In this document: piece after piece, positions 1-10,560 of the stretch
Numbering within the stretch: the stretch's first letter is position 1
How the letters are laid out: each line of letters opens with the position of its first letter
Assembly (NCBI GenBank): GCA_905116865.2
Contig: CAJHNH020008444.1
Coordinates: 406,311 to 470,310, forward strand
From: Candidula unifasciata
Taxonomy: Eukaryota; Mollusca; Gastropoda; Stylommatophora; Geomitridae
Reading direction: 5' to 3'
DNA length: 64,000 nucleotides
Program-made: the position numbers and the translations under genes
The notes under the pieces: generated by a model
What the model was told of the DNA's origin: nothing
Databases searched by the model: none
The model's input: only the letters and a program-made list of their open reading frames with translations

Positions 1-244
1 GAAGTTATAATTAGGACACCTGTAAAGGTTTCTTCAGTATGCTGAAACTTGCAGTCCATTGTGAGTGATGGTTGTACTAACCACAATTTCTGCATGTTTA
101 TTAATTGCCTTTACTACATTGGTGCAGGAAAAAATCAATTTAAAAAAAATGGTGTGGGGGGGTGTAAGATTTGATTACAGCTTTAAGTTGACTACAGAAT
201 TGGCTGGCAAAATATCCTCTTCTTCCTGTGCCCTTTATCCTTCA

Positions 245-726
245 ATGGAACATAGAATCCCTCACTGGAACCTGGAATCCCTCACTGGAACCTAGAATCC
301 CTCACTGGAATAGAGAATCCCTCACTGGAACATAGATCCCTCACTGGAACCTAGAATCCCTCATTGGAACCTAGAATCCCTCATTGGAACATAGATCCCT
401 CACTGGAACCTAGAATCCCTCATTGGAACATAGATCCCTCACTGGAACCTAGAATCCCTCATTGGAACATAGATCCCTCACTGGAACCTAGAATCCCTCA
501 TTGGAACATAGATCCCTCACTGGAACCTAGAATCCCTCATTGGAACATAGATCCCTCACTGGAACCTAAAATCCCTCATTGGAACATAGATCCCTCATTG
601 GAACATAGATCCCTCACTGGAACCTAGAATCCCTCATTGGAACATAGATCCCTCACTGGAACCTAGAATCCCTCATTGGAACATAGATCCCTCATTGGAA
701 CATAGATCCCTCACTGGAACCTAGAA
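245..726. repeat. Minisatellite, 39-bp dimer of 20- and 19-bp units
   Basis: Tandem copies of GGAACCTAGAATCCCTCAYT (20) alternating with GGAACATAGATCCCTCAYT (19). The first copies are irregular, then the 39-bp pair becomes regular. Because 39 is divisible by three, the array gives an open frame with a 13-residue repeat that has no other sign of being coding. Confidence 0.95.
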
Positions 727-919
727 AAAAGGTCATCTCCATGTCTTCTCCATTTGATTCCCTCAGTCTTTAATTCTCCTAATTGGTCTCCCTTTATTTC
801 ATTAACTCTGTTGGTTTCATTGCAAGGACATTTTCAGCATTGAAAACAATGATGGTCATGTAGAGCATGTTGTATAAATAAAAACTAGTTTTCATTAAAA
901 TAATTTTTGTATTTGTATT

Positions 920-1142
920 CTTCCTATGTATGGAAACTTATGGAACACCCTGTATTATTCCTATGTATGGAAACTTATGGAACACCCTGTATTATTCCTA
1001 TGTATGGAAACTTATGGAACACCCTGTATTATTCCTATGTATGGAAACTTATGGAACACCCTGTATTATTCCTATGAATGGAAACTTATGGAACACCCTG
1101 TATTATTCCTATGTATGGAAACCTATGGAACACCCTGTATTC
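920..1142. repeat. Minisatellite, six copies of a 37-bp unit
   Basis: Unit TTCCTATGTATGGAAACTTA then TGGAACACCCTGTATTA, nearly perfect over six copies. The open frames over it are repeat artefacts. Confidence 0.95.
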
Positions 1143-1145
1143 TAA

Positions 1146-1983
1146 CCAAATGTTATGTTTTTCATTTTGTCACTGCTCCAGGTTGAACAGGGTTTGAGTG
1201 ATGAGTGCTTTTACTAGGAGTTCTGCTGGATCCCTTCCCTGAAAGCTACACAAATATATATATCAGTGAAAGACATATTGTGTAGACTTGTTGCGTACAG
1301 CAGTGAACTCTTTTATTATATTGTGACTTAAACTGAGGGATGTGCTGTGTACAGGGAACTTGGTTTTGACTGGCTTTGTTGCTGATTGGTAAAATTATAA
1401 ACTCTTTGAGTCCAAGGCTGTTGTTGCCACAACCCTTTTGTTGTCCAAAGAGTTTTAGCTTCAAGGTAGTAAACATATTTTTCCATAATTTACAAGACAA
1501 CCCGTGTGTTTTTTTCCAGGCCAAAATTAATAAATACATATTTTAAACACATTCCATTTTTAAGATGACCCCTAATTTTAAACTTTAAAAACAAACTTGG
1601 GAAACATATTGTCTTATACACGAAAAAATATGGTAATATTTTGGTTTAAAGTAGTTCAACAGAGACGCTGCAGAAAAGAAGTTAAATCACTCAGATCCAA
1701 GGGGTTAATCTAACGATTCTTTGGTAGAAAAAAAAAAGCACATTCTCTCTGGAAACACGAAGAAACATGTGGTGAAAGTACAGTCAGCACTGTGCAATCC
1801 TTTGGTTCAGATCTGTAGAAGTGGACTATGTCTAAATTGAGGGCTTCAAGTGATATTATGTACATAATTTATAGGGTCTTCATTGCTGTTTCACAAATTC
1901 ATTAAGCTGTAGTCAGCACTGTGCTTTTCTTTTAGTGTGTTCTGCAGAAGTGAACTTTTAGTGGGAATTATTTTTAGTGTTTC
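1146..1983. other. No gene seen
   Basis: AT-rich unique-looking sequence with frequent stops in all frames. I recognise no exon or repeat. Confidence 0.5.
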
Positions 1984-2236
1984 CCTGGGTCCCATTTTGG
2001 GGGGTCAAGAATGTACCCACTGCCTCACTAACAAGCATGATGTAAAAGGTGATGAATTAGGGATTTGTCCTTCAAAATCAAAGTGCCTGAGAGCTTAGGA
2101 ACCAATAGTCTGCACACAAGTAGACCAGATCTGTAAAACAGATGTGCACACACAATTCAGGTTCTGGAACTAGACAAGTCCAAAAGTGGACAAACACCCA
2201 GAACTGTACAGTCGGTCTCGGCTAAGAAGAAGAAGA
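1984..2236 (+). repeat. SINE-A copy, sense
   Basis: Starts CTGGGTCCCATTTTGGGG and ends AAGAAGAAGAAG. Diverged, but the internal blocks (CCAGATCTGTAAAACAGATG, GTTCTGGAAC, CCAGAAC) are in family order. Confidence 0.8.
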
Positions 2237-3009
2237 TTAACAGGTTGTTCAGAGATAAGATTGTCTTCTTTGCATCAAGCTTATTTGATCTGGCTCTATC
2301 TCTCTCTCTGCAGAGCTGCGGGTCCAAAGGGGTCTAACAAATAATTGTGTTTATTAATCAATTTGGTGTAACGTGAATCCACATAGGGAAGTGATTGGTG
2401 CTGACTTTGTTTCAATATAAATGCCTGCACACATTGTCTGAGCACTCGTGGGTTCTCTGTGAAGATTTGAAAACTTGGGTGCTGGCTGACTTTCATCAGA
2501 AGTAGAGATAAGGCTTTGGTCTTTTAATCATGCATTTTTTCATGTTTTAATAAATTGAGAGGATAATATGAAATGATTGTAAAATATATTCAACTCTTGT
2601 ATCATTGTGTGGCTTCTGTTTGTCATATCTTGCCTTATACATTTGTGAAATAATGCATGTAGAACAGAACATTGTAGAATCTCCGGGGCCATCAAACAAA
2701 TATTGTCACATAGCACGTCTTTAGAATTTCATTTTTATCTCATCATGCCTGATTGACTTGATTATGTGCCTGTTTTCCCCCACATCATATTCAGGTTTTT
2801 TAATTGTCTTGTAACCGCTGCCATCTTGGTCAACCACTGCCTTGTCTTCCAAGAATCATCTTCCCCTATCTTAGCTGAAAAACCAGAGAGACATGCAAGG
2901 GTGGAACTGGCATTTCACAAATCAGAGAAACATTAGAAATAGGTCAAGTCGTGATTCAGCACAGCACTTACAGGCTAGACTTCGTAGTTGGCATCCTTTA
3001 AATATTTTC
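2237..3009. other. No gene seen
   Basis: No exon, RNA gene or known repeat recognised. The short open frame at 2496-2296 on the minus strand has no recognisable features. Confidence 0.45.
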
Positions 3010-3325
3010 TCCCTAGTATGCAGGTGTGTTGGGAAATGAATGAGCCGACGGACTGGTTGCTGCTACGTCACTGGATGGAGACTTGATGAATGATGAGCTA
3101 TATGTGATCAAATGAACAATGCAGAAGTGTGAATAGATATCATTATGGTCTGGACAGAATGTAGCGGCACACAGTGACCAGGGGATATGGCACATACTTA
3201 GAGGAAAGGCAAGATGGACATACAATCAAACTGGTACCACTGGCATTTGAACTCTTCACTCGCTGCTGAAGATGGGGACAGAGTGTTTATGGGAGTGTCC
3301 CAGGTGCTCTGATATTGGTTCTTAA
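3010..3325 (+). pseudogene. LINE-gamma 3' fragment (RNase H end), degenerate
   Basis: Broken frames read AGVLGNE, an ADxL-type block and, near the end, an RLLKMGTECLWECPRC-like tail. These match other RNase H tails in the window, where CAGVxGNERADxLA is followed by a WxCPxC end. Stops and frameshifts make it non-functional. Confidence 0.7.
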
Positions 3326-3829
3326 CATGTAGGCTAGTTGTAAAACATTTCTTCCTCAGATTTGAAATATTTTATCGTCAGCAGACTCCATCTCTTTGCC
3401 CAAAAGATATTCTATTGAATTCTGATGACTGTATTGTATTTTCTGTCGCCAGCTGCATTGCGTGGGATCTTGTTAACTTCCATGTTTTCTAGTCACTGTC
3501 AGATACATGTTTATCACCGGATCTGTTTGTAATTACAAATCGCAGACGGCATTTACAGTCATTGTGTATCCAGGTCAAAGATCAATACAGGTTACAGGTC
3601 ATGCTGAGTAATTGTCTTAAGTGTGTGAAGGACATGCAGTTTTACCTATACCAGATCCTTGTTTTATGTGATGAAGTGAGCAGTTCTCTTCATCTCTTAT
3701 TTACCGTTAACTAATTGTTACAGGCTGATACTGCATTTTACACTGGAATATCTTAAATAACGTAAGAAACACATTCACATGGATTGACTCCCTCTAAGAG
3801 AAATAGATGGGAAAAAAGAATAGAGATTC

Positions 3830-4133
3830 AAATATTAGGATCTCTGTGTTGGTTCCGGGGCCCTTTTATAGGGAAAACAAGAATAGACCCACTGCCTACC
3901 CAAAAGAAAGTCGTAAAGAGTCGACTAATTGGGAGCTTCCTTCCAAGTCAGAGTGCATCTGCCTGAGAGGCAAGAAACCAGCAGTCTGCATACAGAAAAG
4001 TCAGATCTGTCAAACGGATGCACAAGCAACACTCAGGTTCTGGAACAGGACTGCAGTCCAGAAGTGGACGAACAACCAGAACTTTCTGCCAGAGTTTACA
4101 ACTGGTGAATGCGAAGAAGAAGAAATATTAGGA
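3830..4133 (+). repeat. SINE-A copy, sense, with 11-bp target duplication
   Basis: A near-consensus copy from about 3841 to 4122 ending in GAAGAAGAA. It is flanked by direct repeats AAATATTAGGA at 3830-3840 and 4123-4133, which marks it as a retroposed unit and fixes both ends. Confidence 0.9.
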
Positions 4134-4829
4134 GTAGCAGCGCCAGATGCTTATCTGCTGGTTCAAATACGCAGAAAGGCACATTTTTATAAATGACCTA
4201 GGTTTAAAGGTCTACCCGGCCCAAAACAGATACCAGAAAATTTAATGGGAAGTAAAAATAGTTTGCATGATTTTGACTATGTCATCCATCGAGTACCAGT
4301 TGATTTTTTTTTTTTAAACATATGGGTGTAACATCATATATGAAGTGAAAAAGTTCTTACTTGACAACTATCACACATAAAAGTTTAAACTGCTGGCCAC
4401 ATCCAAATTTGAATTTAGCACTTGAGATGAGTGGCAGTCGTTCCCCGTTAATTATTTCCCATAATTTTTCTTACATTTCAGTGTCTGTTGTGGACATCTT
4501 AGCTGTTGTTTTTAAATGGTTATGTGTAATGTATGTGGTCATCATTACTTGTCTGATAGGAGGCTGTGTGAGAACTTGACTTGGGGAAGGTTACATGTCC
4601 TAGCTGTTGCTGTCCAGTGTACTGGCCTAGTTATGTTATCTTCAGTTGGTACCACATTCATAAGACATCTCTGCCAAGTTCAGACTTCATGTTACTCTGT
4701 AACTATGAAGGGGGGGGGGGGGGGAGAAAGGGGTTATAACTGTTTTGCATGGTTGAACAGGACTTCTGGGTTTTGTATGTGTAGGATTCTCATCCTTGAT
4801 GTGTTAAAGCAGGGAATCACAGGATATAC
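4134..4829. other. No gene seen; poly-G run
   Basis: Only a 14-base G run near 4709 stands out. No exon signals were found. Confidence 0.45.
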
Positions 4830-5198
4830 TGTCTGGGGTGTGCAGGAGTGCAAGGGAATGAAAGAGCGGATTTTCTGGCTGCAAAAGCTATGGGAACAAT
4901 CGTACTGGACAAGGGAGATATTCTGAGCACCAAACATGAAAGAATCTTTACAGAAGACACAAGAATAGATGAAATAACATGTGCAAGAATGTGTAAACGA
5001 GGAATTAAGTGTTGGTCTTGCAAGAAGAGATGTATAAGAGGAAGAGGACGACGTGTGTATAATCAGTGTGTGCTACAGGAACAGCATCTACACTTAAGAC
5101 ATTTGCTTCGGGAGACGGAGCCCCTATCGGTATGCCCGATGTGCTATGCTACCTACCGAACACACTCACAAAATAAGTACTTTTCAAATAAACTGTAA
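4830..5198 (+). pseudogene. LINE-gamma RNase H fragment, still open
   Basis: An open frame reads CAGVQGNERADFLAAKAMG, the RNase H C-terminal segment of a non-LTR retrotransposon, through to PLSVCPMC. It ends in a stop followed by T-rich sequence. Truncated at its 5' end; no RT domain is attached. Confidence 0.75.
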
Positions 5199-5737
5199 TT
5201 AGCAAGATTTTTTTTTTAAAGTTGCAATGATCGTGATAAACATAGTTGATCTTTTATGTCATGTTGTTGTCTGGCTAATAAATTATGTTGTAATATTGCT
5301 CCAAATGTATTTGTTCACTTGTGTTATTTGATTGCATTTTTGAGCAGTTAGCACTATTGGTGACATTTAGAATTTACCTTGGAATTGGGCAACATTCATC
5401 TAATTAATGAATTATGGTCAGAGTGCATCTTTACTTTGAGCCAATAGCAAGTAACAGATTTAGCAGCAGTAAAATCAAAACAGAACAGAACTACAGCAAC
5501 AACGATACATGGAATGGTATTTATTAAACTACACATAAAACATCAATTAGAACGACAGTAAATCACAGATATATGAGCAATTCTTGAAATATTATACCCC
5601 ACTTCATTGCCTGGGTAGCGAGATGGGATGCTCAACCTTCTCAGTTACATGGACATAAATTTTATATTGTCAAGAGTACGCCACGCAGACACTGCTCTGG
5701 GGGTTTACACACACATGACACTAGTAAAGTTTCTTAT

Positions 5738-5860
5738 CACAAAAGAGGAGCGGCTGGCCAAACAGTTAGGATGCTGGGATCTCATGCGGGAGACCCAGTT
5801 CAAATTCTTGGCAAGATTGTGGACTTTTTCCGTCGAGGACAATAAAATCTTGACCTGACC
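5738..5860 (+). repeat. Possible tRNA-derived SINE
   Basis: GGAGCGGCTGGCCAAACAG, then CATGCGGGAGACCCAG and GTTCAAATTC resemble a tRNA head with a B-box-like block. It is followed by a short tail ending ATAAAATCTTG. Single copy in the window. Confidence 0.45.
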
Positions 5861-6917
5861 TGCAGTCTGTGGCGAATCACTAGCCACGCAGCCTTAAAAC
5901 ATCAGATTCAAAAGCCCCCTGCCTACACCACAACGGTGATCAATTCGTGCAGTAATTACAGTATTACTTATCACATAAACTGCACATCATTAAAAAACAA
6001 ATCCGCTAAAGAATGCCCTTCTCATCACAGCCTGTTGAAGAGACAATCTGTTGTCAATTCAGCTTCCTTTGTATGCTCAGGGTGTTGCTTGTGTCTCAGG
6101 TCCCTTGCTGGGATGATCTCAACCTGACTCAACATTGAGTAATCAGTCCTTCCATTTTTGTTCTGTCTAATCCAACATGGTCAAAGTATTTTAGTTTCCA
6201 AGACATGATACAGTTTTTCTTACATTTTTCAGATACTGTAGAATATCACTGTACTTTTTTTTAATCCCTGGTTTTCTAAGAATGTGTAGGTACCTGGCAA
6301 CATTCTCTTTGTAGAGCTCCATATAGAAATGCCTGTGACTACTCCACTCAAACATGTGGAAATCACTGTATTATATTTACATTTGTAGGACAAGACAGAA
6401 TGTTCCGTTAGGATGTGAAGGAATGTAAACATATAAAAATAAATTTAAAAAAATAAGTTACCCTTACCACCCAAAGTAGAAAAGTGTTATTTTAAAACCT
6501 TTAGATAAAGTTTCCAGTGACTCTATTATTCCCTCTGCCCACTCACTGTCAACCTCTCTTTTGATTCCAACGTGGTCAGTACACCACAGCTTGTGGCACA
6601 CAGTTTAAAGCCAGGTTTATGGTGGGAACAGACAAATGTATAGCACTGCTACCACCCATACCTCAGATTTTATCACAACTATTAACTTCTCCTCTAGTCC
6701 TGGTCTGCCTTTCGGTGGCACACTTTGAAGAGGCACCGGGTGCAAGCTTTGGTATGTTCTACATGTATGCTGGTATTTATGGCCTCGGATTTACAGTTAT
6801 GTAAAACTCAGTGAGTACTGAGCCTTCTTGATGAGGCAGTCTAACTGCACTGCTAACTCTGTCCTCCCCATGTGTGTGTTTTTTTTCCACACTGTTTCTA
6901 CCTTGATTACAACTTGT
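5861..6917. other. No gene seen
   Basis: No recognisable exon, RNA gene or repeat. Confidence 0.4.
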
Positions 6918-7348
6918 GTTTTCAGGCCCAGAAAGAGAGTGACTTCCCTTTCCATTCATAAATTGCTGTGTCACAGGGCTTGTCTTGTGTTACCAAGCTT
7001 GGTGACCAGCCAACAAACTACAGCATTTTACTAGTTGTTATCGGGCGGCGATATCGTGTGTTCCATATTACAGGATGTGAGTGATTTTAACATGCAGAAC
7101 TGTAAGTAGGCTGCATTCTCTCATAAGACACAGCTGCAATCTCTCCTGGGGTGTGGTTAGGGCCAGTTCTGTATGATTTGGGATCTTTAAAAGCGCTCAC
7201 ACACTGTAATATAGAACAAGCGATATCACCCGTTGGTGACAACTAGTAAAATGCTGCGTCTTGTTGACCGGTCACTAGGCTCGACACCCCTGCAACACAG
7301 CAATTTATTAATGGAAAGGGAAGTCACTCTCTTTCTGGGCCTGAAAAC
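6918..7348. mobile_element. Foldback (long inverted repeat) element
   Basis: The ends are inverted copies: GTTTTCAGGCCCAGAAAGAG at the left and its complement at the right (CTCTTTCTGGGCCTGAAAAC). The arms stay similar for about 140 bases, including the AAATTGCTGTG and AGCATTTTACTAGTTG blocks, around a ~150-base loop. There is no transposase, so it is a non-autonomous foldback or MITE-like element. A relic of the loop sequence occurs near 35580-35750. Confidence 0.8.
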
Positions 7349-7659
7349 GTGATATGTACCCTACCTTGTTTTATTCTTTCCCTGCCAGTAAAGTATATTT
7401 CTTCTGTGATAGTATTAAGCCATTTCTGAGAATGTGAATGAAGTCCAATAAAGTACCAGAAAGACGCACAAAAACCAGACATTCCATTCAAGAGAATATT
7501 TTCAGAAAGATTACAGGAGCAGGAATCAAGCGACAGACATTTCACGATCATGTGAACATAATGTAGAATGAATTTGATCCCCACAGAGTGACAAAAATGG
7601 CTCAAAATATAATCGATCAATCCATCAATTTATTCTCCCTGAGCTACTATCTACAAGTT

Positions 7660-7790
7660 TCCTGTAGCATCCTGAGATTTTTTTAAACTTAAGACGGCAG
7701 ACCAACAAAGTAGATCCCAGATACCCTGTTCAACCTCCACATAAGTTACAATTAGGGAATCCTAGCCAGGTGTCACCTGCAATCCTCTGT
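7660..7790. repeat. Interspersed repeat, copy 1 of 2
   Basis: Shares GGCAGACCAACAA, TAGATCCCAGATACCC and TGTTCAACCT blocks with 42255-42440. Family unknown. Confidence 0.6.
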
Positions 7791-7987
7791 GGGTAAGGAC
7801 ATCAAACCATGATTTTGATGTCTGGCTTTCATGACAGTGGCTTATAACAGTGATTCCCCAAACAGCTAAGACCTGTAGATCCCTCTAGTTTTCAAAGGTC
7901 TGTTGATTCCCAAAATTTTTAAGTTACACTGAAAAATAAAATTGTAAAAATGATTTCAGTCTGAGGTTAGGTTGTTTTTCTTTTTTT

Positions 7988-8009
7988 GGGGGGGGGGGGG
8001 GGGGGGGGG
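7988..8009. repeat. Poly-G run (22 bases)
   Basis: An uninterrupted homopolymer; its length is likely variable or prone to sequencing error. Confidence 0.9.
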
Positions 8010-8044
8010 TGTCCCCCACAGACTACAAGATGTGAAACCCTGGT

Positions 8045-8250
8045 TTAGAGTACTCATGTGCATCGTCGGCAATGGGTTAATTCAACCTCTTGTCCCTGGT
8101 AACAGTACAAAAATCCCACTGTTAAAAAGACACTGTTACACTAATAACTTCTCAAGACTTCTGAAGCCATGCTTGCCACTCTGCACGCAACATACTTGCC
8201 TCTACCTTTCTTACCGCGCTCTGTGAGTAGGTTAAAATTACGACATGTGC
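8045..8250. repeat. Weak interspersed repeat, paired with 58790-58915
   Basis: Shares a CTCTGTGAGT then GACATGTG/GGCATGTG arrangement and flanking blocks with the second region. Diverged and unidentified. Confidence 0.4.
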
Positions 8251-9049
8251 GGATGGATGGATCTCAAGCCAGCAGTAGGTTGCAGTGACCGCCTCTACCT
8301 CCCATTCTCAAACTAGGCGTTATGGTATTCAGGCATGAAAGCAGCCAATAGCATCAAAACTACACATCTCCTAAACAGGTTACAAGACCGGAAAAGTGAC
8401 ATATACAGGGAACTAGATCCAACCAGAGGTGACCAGTCTTGTAACTTCTCGGGTGAAAGTGATAACAGTAAAGGCAGCCTATACATTGACAATGCCACAG
8501 GGATATGAACATGCAGGTCTTCACTCACTACAGTAAACAATAGTTCCCTTTCTCATTATCTTTCAATCCCAGACAATTCACAGAAAAAATACAAAAATGA
8601 AATATTTTCAACAACTGAGCAAAATGTTGTGATTCTCTGTGTAAACACAAAAACTCTTGAATAATATAAAGGAAATAAAATAAAAATTAACATTAGAGGA
8701 AATGTTTTTAAAATTAAAAAAAAAATATATATATATATATATATTAATAGGGGACACACAACAATTGCATTAAAAGGAAGGATCTCGTTTGACAAATTGA
8801 TGTGTCTCATTTCACAGACTGCAGAATCAACAATGTTCTTGTTGTTGGCAATAGAAAAGACAGCCTTGATCACAGACCTGAAGGACACTATCACTACATA
8901 CAAACACAAACAATGTGTTACATACAACAACAATGACTAAGATTGCCAAAAACACATGATATTCATGAAAAAGATGTACATCAAACATAAGGGTCAATCA
9001 ACTGTTCAGTCAGCATTCACAACATACATAGATTATCAGTTCTCAGAGA

Positions 9050-9500
9050 TCATGGGGTGTGTTTAAGCACAACGTAAGATAAACTGTTAATGTATTGTTG
9101 TACTAACCATCCCAACCACTCAGCTGTAGACAATGAGATCATGTGTCAATGATCAGAACACTGAACCTTCGCAACCATTCAGCTGTAGATATTGAGATCA
9201 TGTGATGTGTCTAACTACAACATAAGATAAACTGTTAATGTACTGACAAACTTATCATCCCAATCAACCAGCTGGAGACAATGAGATGTGTCTGGTCAAA
9301 ACACAATAAAACTGTCAATGATGGGAACACTGAACCATCCCAACCAATCAGCTGTAGACAATGAGATCATATGATGTGTCTAGCCACAACACAACAGAAC
9401 GGCCAATGACCGGAACATTGAACCATCCCAACCAATCAGCTGTAGACAATAAGATCACGTGGTGTCTAACCACAATACAGAGAAACTATCAATGATTAAC
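9050..9500. repeat. Diverged tandem array, ~100-bp period
   Basis: About four to five copies built on CCATCCCAACCAATCAGC, TGTAGACAATGAGATCA and ACACAAGATAAACTGTCAATG. Copies differ by substitutions and deletions. It lies beyond the 3' end of ATP6V1G. Confidence 0.8.
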
Positions 9501-10392
9501 ATCTCTACCCATCCTAACCCTCATTATTCGTGCCCACTAATGTCATGAGAGGGAGGAGACAGAAGAAAGGAAAGATGTGTTTATGTTGGCTACATTTTCA
9601 ATTTATTACATGGACATTGCAGCACATTCCTAATTTATACTGCGTTGTTGGATTCATTTTTATTTGTCATCTTCAATGCTAGTGTAGATAACCACCCACA
9701 TGCCGATGAACTTGAGCCGTTTTGGAGAGGTGGAAAGACACCAGTTCCCTCAAATACAAACAAGGAAAAATAAATACCACAGCCTCTTCCCTTTTTTTTT
9801 TTTTGGCAATGACTGTCAGTCTTACATTCTGTGATTTCAACAATATCTTTGAGTAAATCAACAACAAACACTGGTCATACACAAAAGACATGTATAATTT
9901 GCATTCTGGTATAATATATAATTGTTCTATTACTCATTTTATATGTATTCATATTATTTAATTTACATAACTACAATGAGTCTCCTTAACTATGTGACAG
10001 CCCTTATTTTCCACCCTGTTAAAACTTCAACGTACTTTATTTGAAACAATGCCGAGCCACTATAAGAGACATGCAGACATACTTGAAACTTCTGTGACAA
10101 CTAACTACATCAGGACTTTTCAACAGGTGACCCACGGGCTAAATCTGGCCTGTGGATCACCTGCCAATTGTACTGTATTAGTATTTTTTTTCAATGCTGG
10201 CCTGTGACGACCCCCACTTTCCAACATTTTGGCCTCTGAACAAACTTAGTTGAACAGTCCTGAACTACATCATCTGCTTTTCCCGACGGTACCCTGCTAT
10301 AAATGTGCTAGCTACTATATTCACAGAAGAAGAAAAACAATGTCACAAGGAAAAGACCCTGCCCCCTGCCCAACAGACATGGGAAATGTCAA
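9501..10392 (-). other. Probable ATP6V1G 3' untranslated region and flank
   Basis: No open frame of interest. AATAAA on the minus strand occurs at 10041-10036 and again near 9607-9602. Which one is used cannot be told from sequence alone. Confidence 0.4.
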
Positions 10393-10560
10393 CTAAAATT
10401 TGACATTTTCATGTAAACGGATGTTAATGTCAAAAAGAACTTCATTGATGGTTTTCAGGGCAGCGGGCTTGTTTTTCCTGAACATGGTTTCAATGTCCTT
10501 CATCTTCTGGTTGGTCAGCAGCTGAATCTGTGCTTCATTATCACTCTTCTTTCCCAGCAT
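10393..10560 (-). CDS. ATP6V1G: ATP6V1G coding exon 3 and stop
   Basis: Encodes the last 55 residues and TAG. The acceptor is CATCAG. The open frame continues upstream into the intron to a spurious Met, so the splice acceptor and not that Met marks the 5' edge. Confidence 0.93.
   Translation of the reverse strand: MLGKKSDNEAQIQLLTNQKMKDIETMFRKNKPAALKTINEVLFDINIRLHENVKF

Noticed and set aside
364..627. 87-residue open frame with a 13-residue peptide repeat
   Set aside because: It is the translation of the 39-bp minisatellite, whose unit length is a multiple of three; no start context, splice site or homology.
926..1186. Overlapping repetitive open frames
   Set aside because: Created by the 37-bp tandem repeat, which cycles through all frames.
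3807..4196. 129-residue frame (also similar frames at 16929-17249, 19991-20221, 55233-55496, 56802-57050)
   Set aside because: All are translations of SINE-A copies; the similar peptides reflect the repeat, not a protein family.
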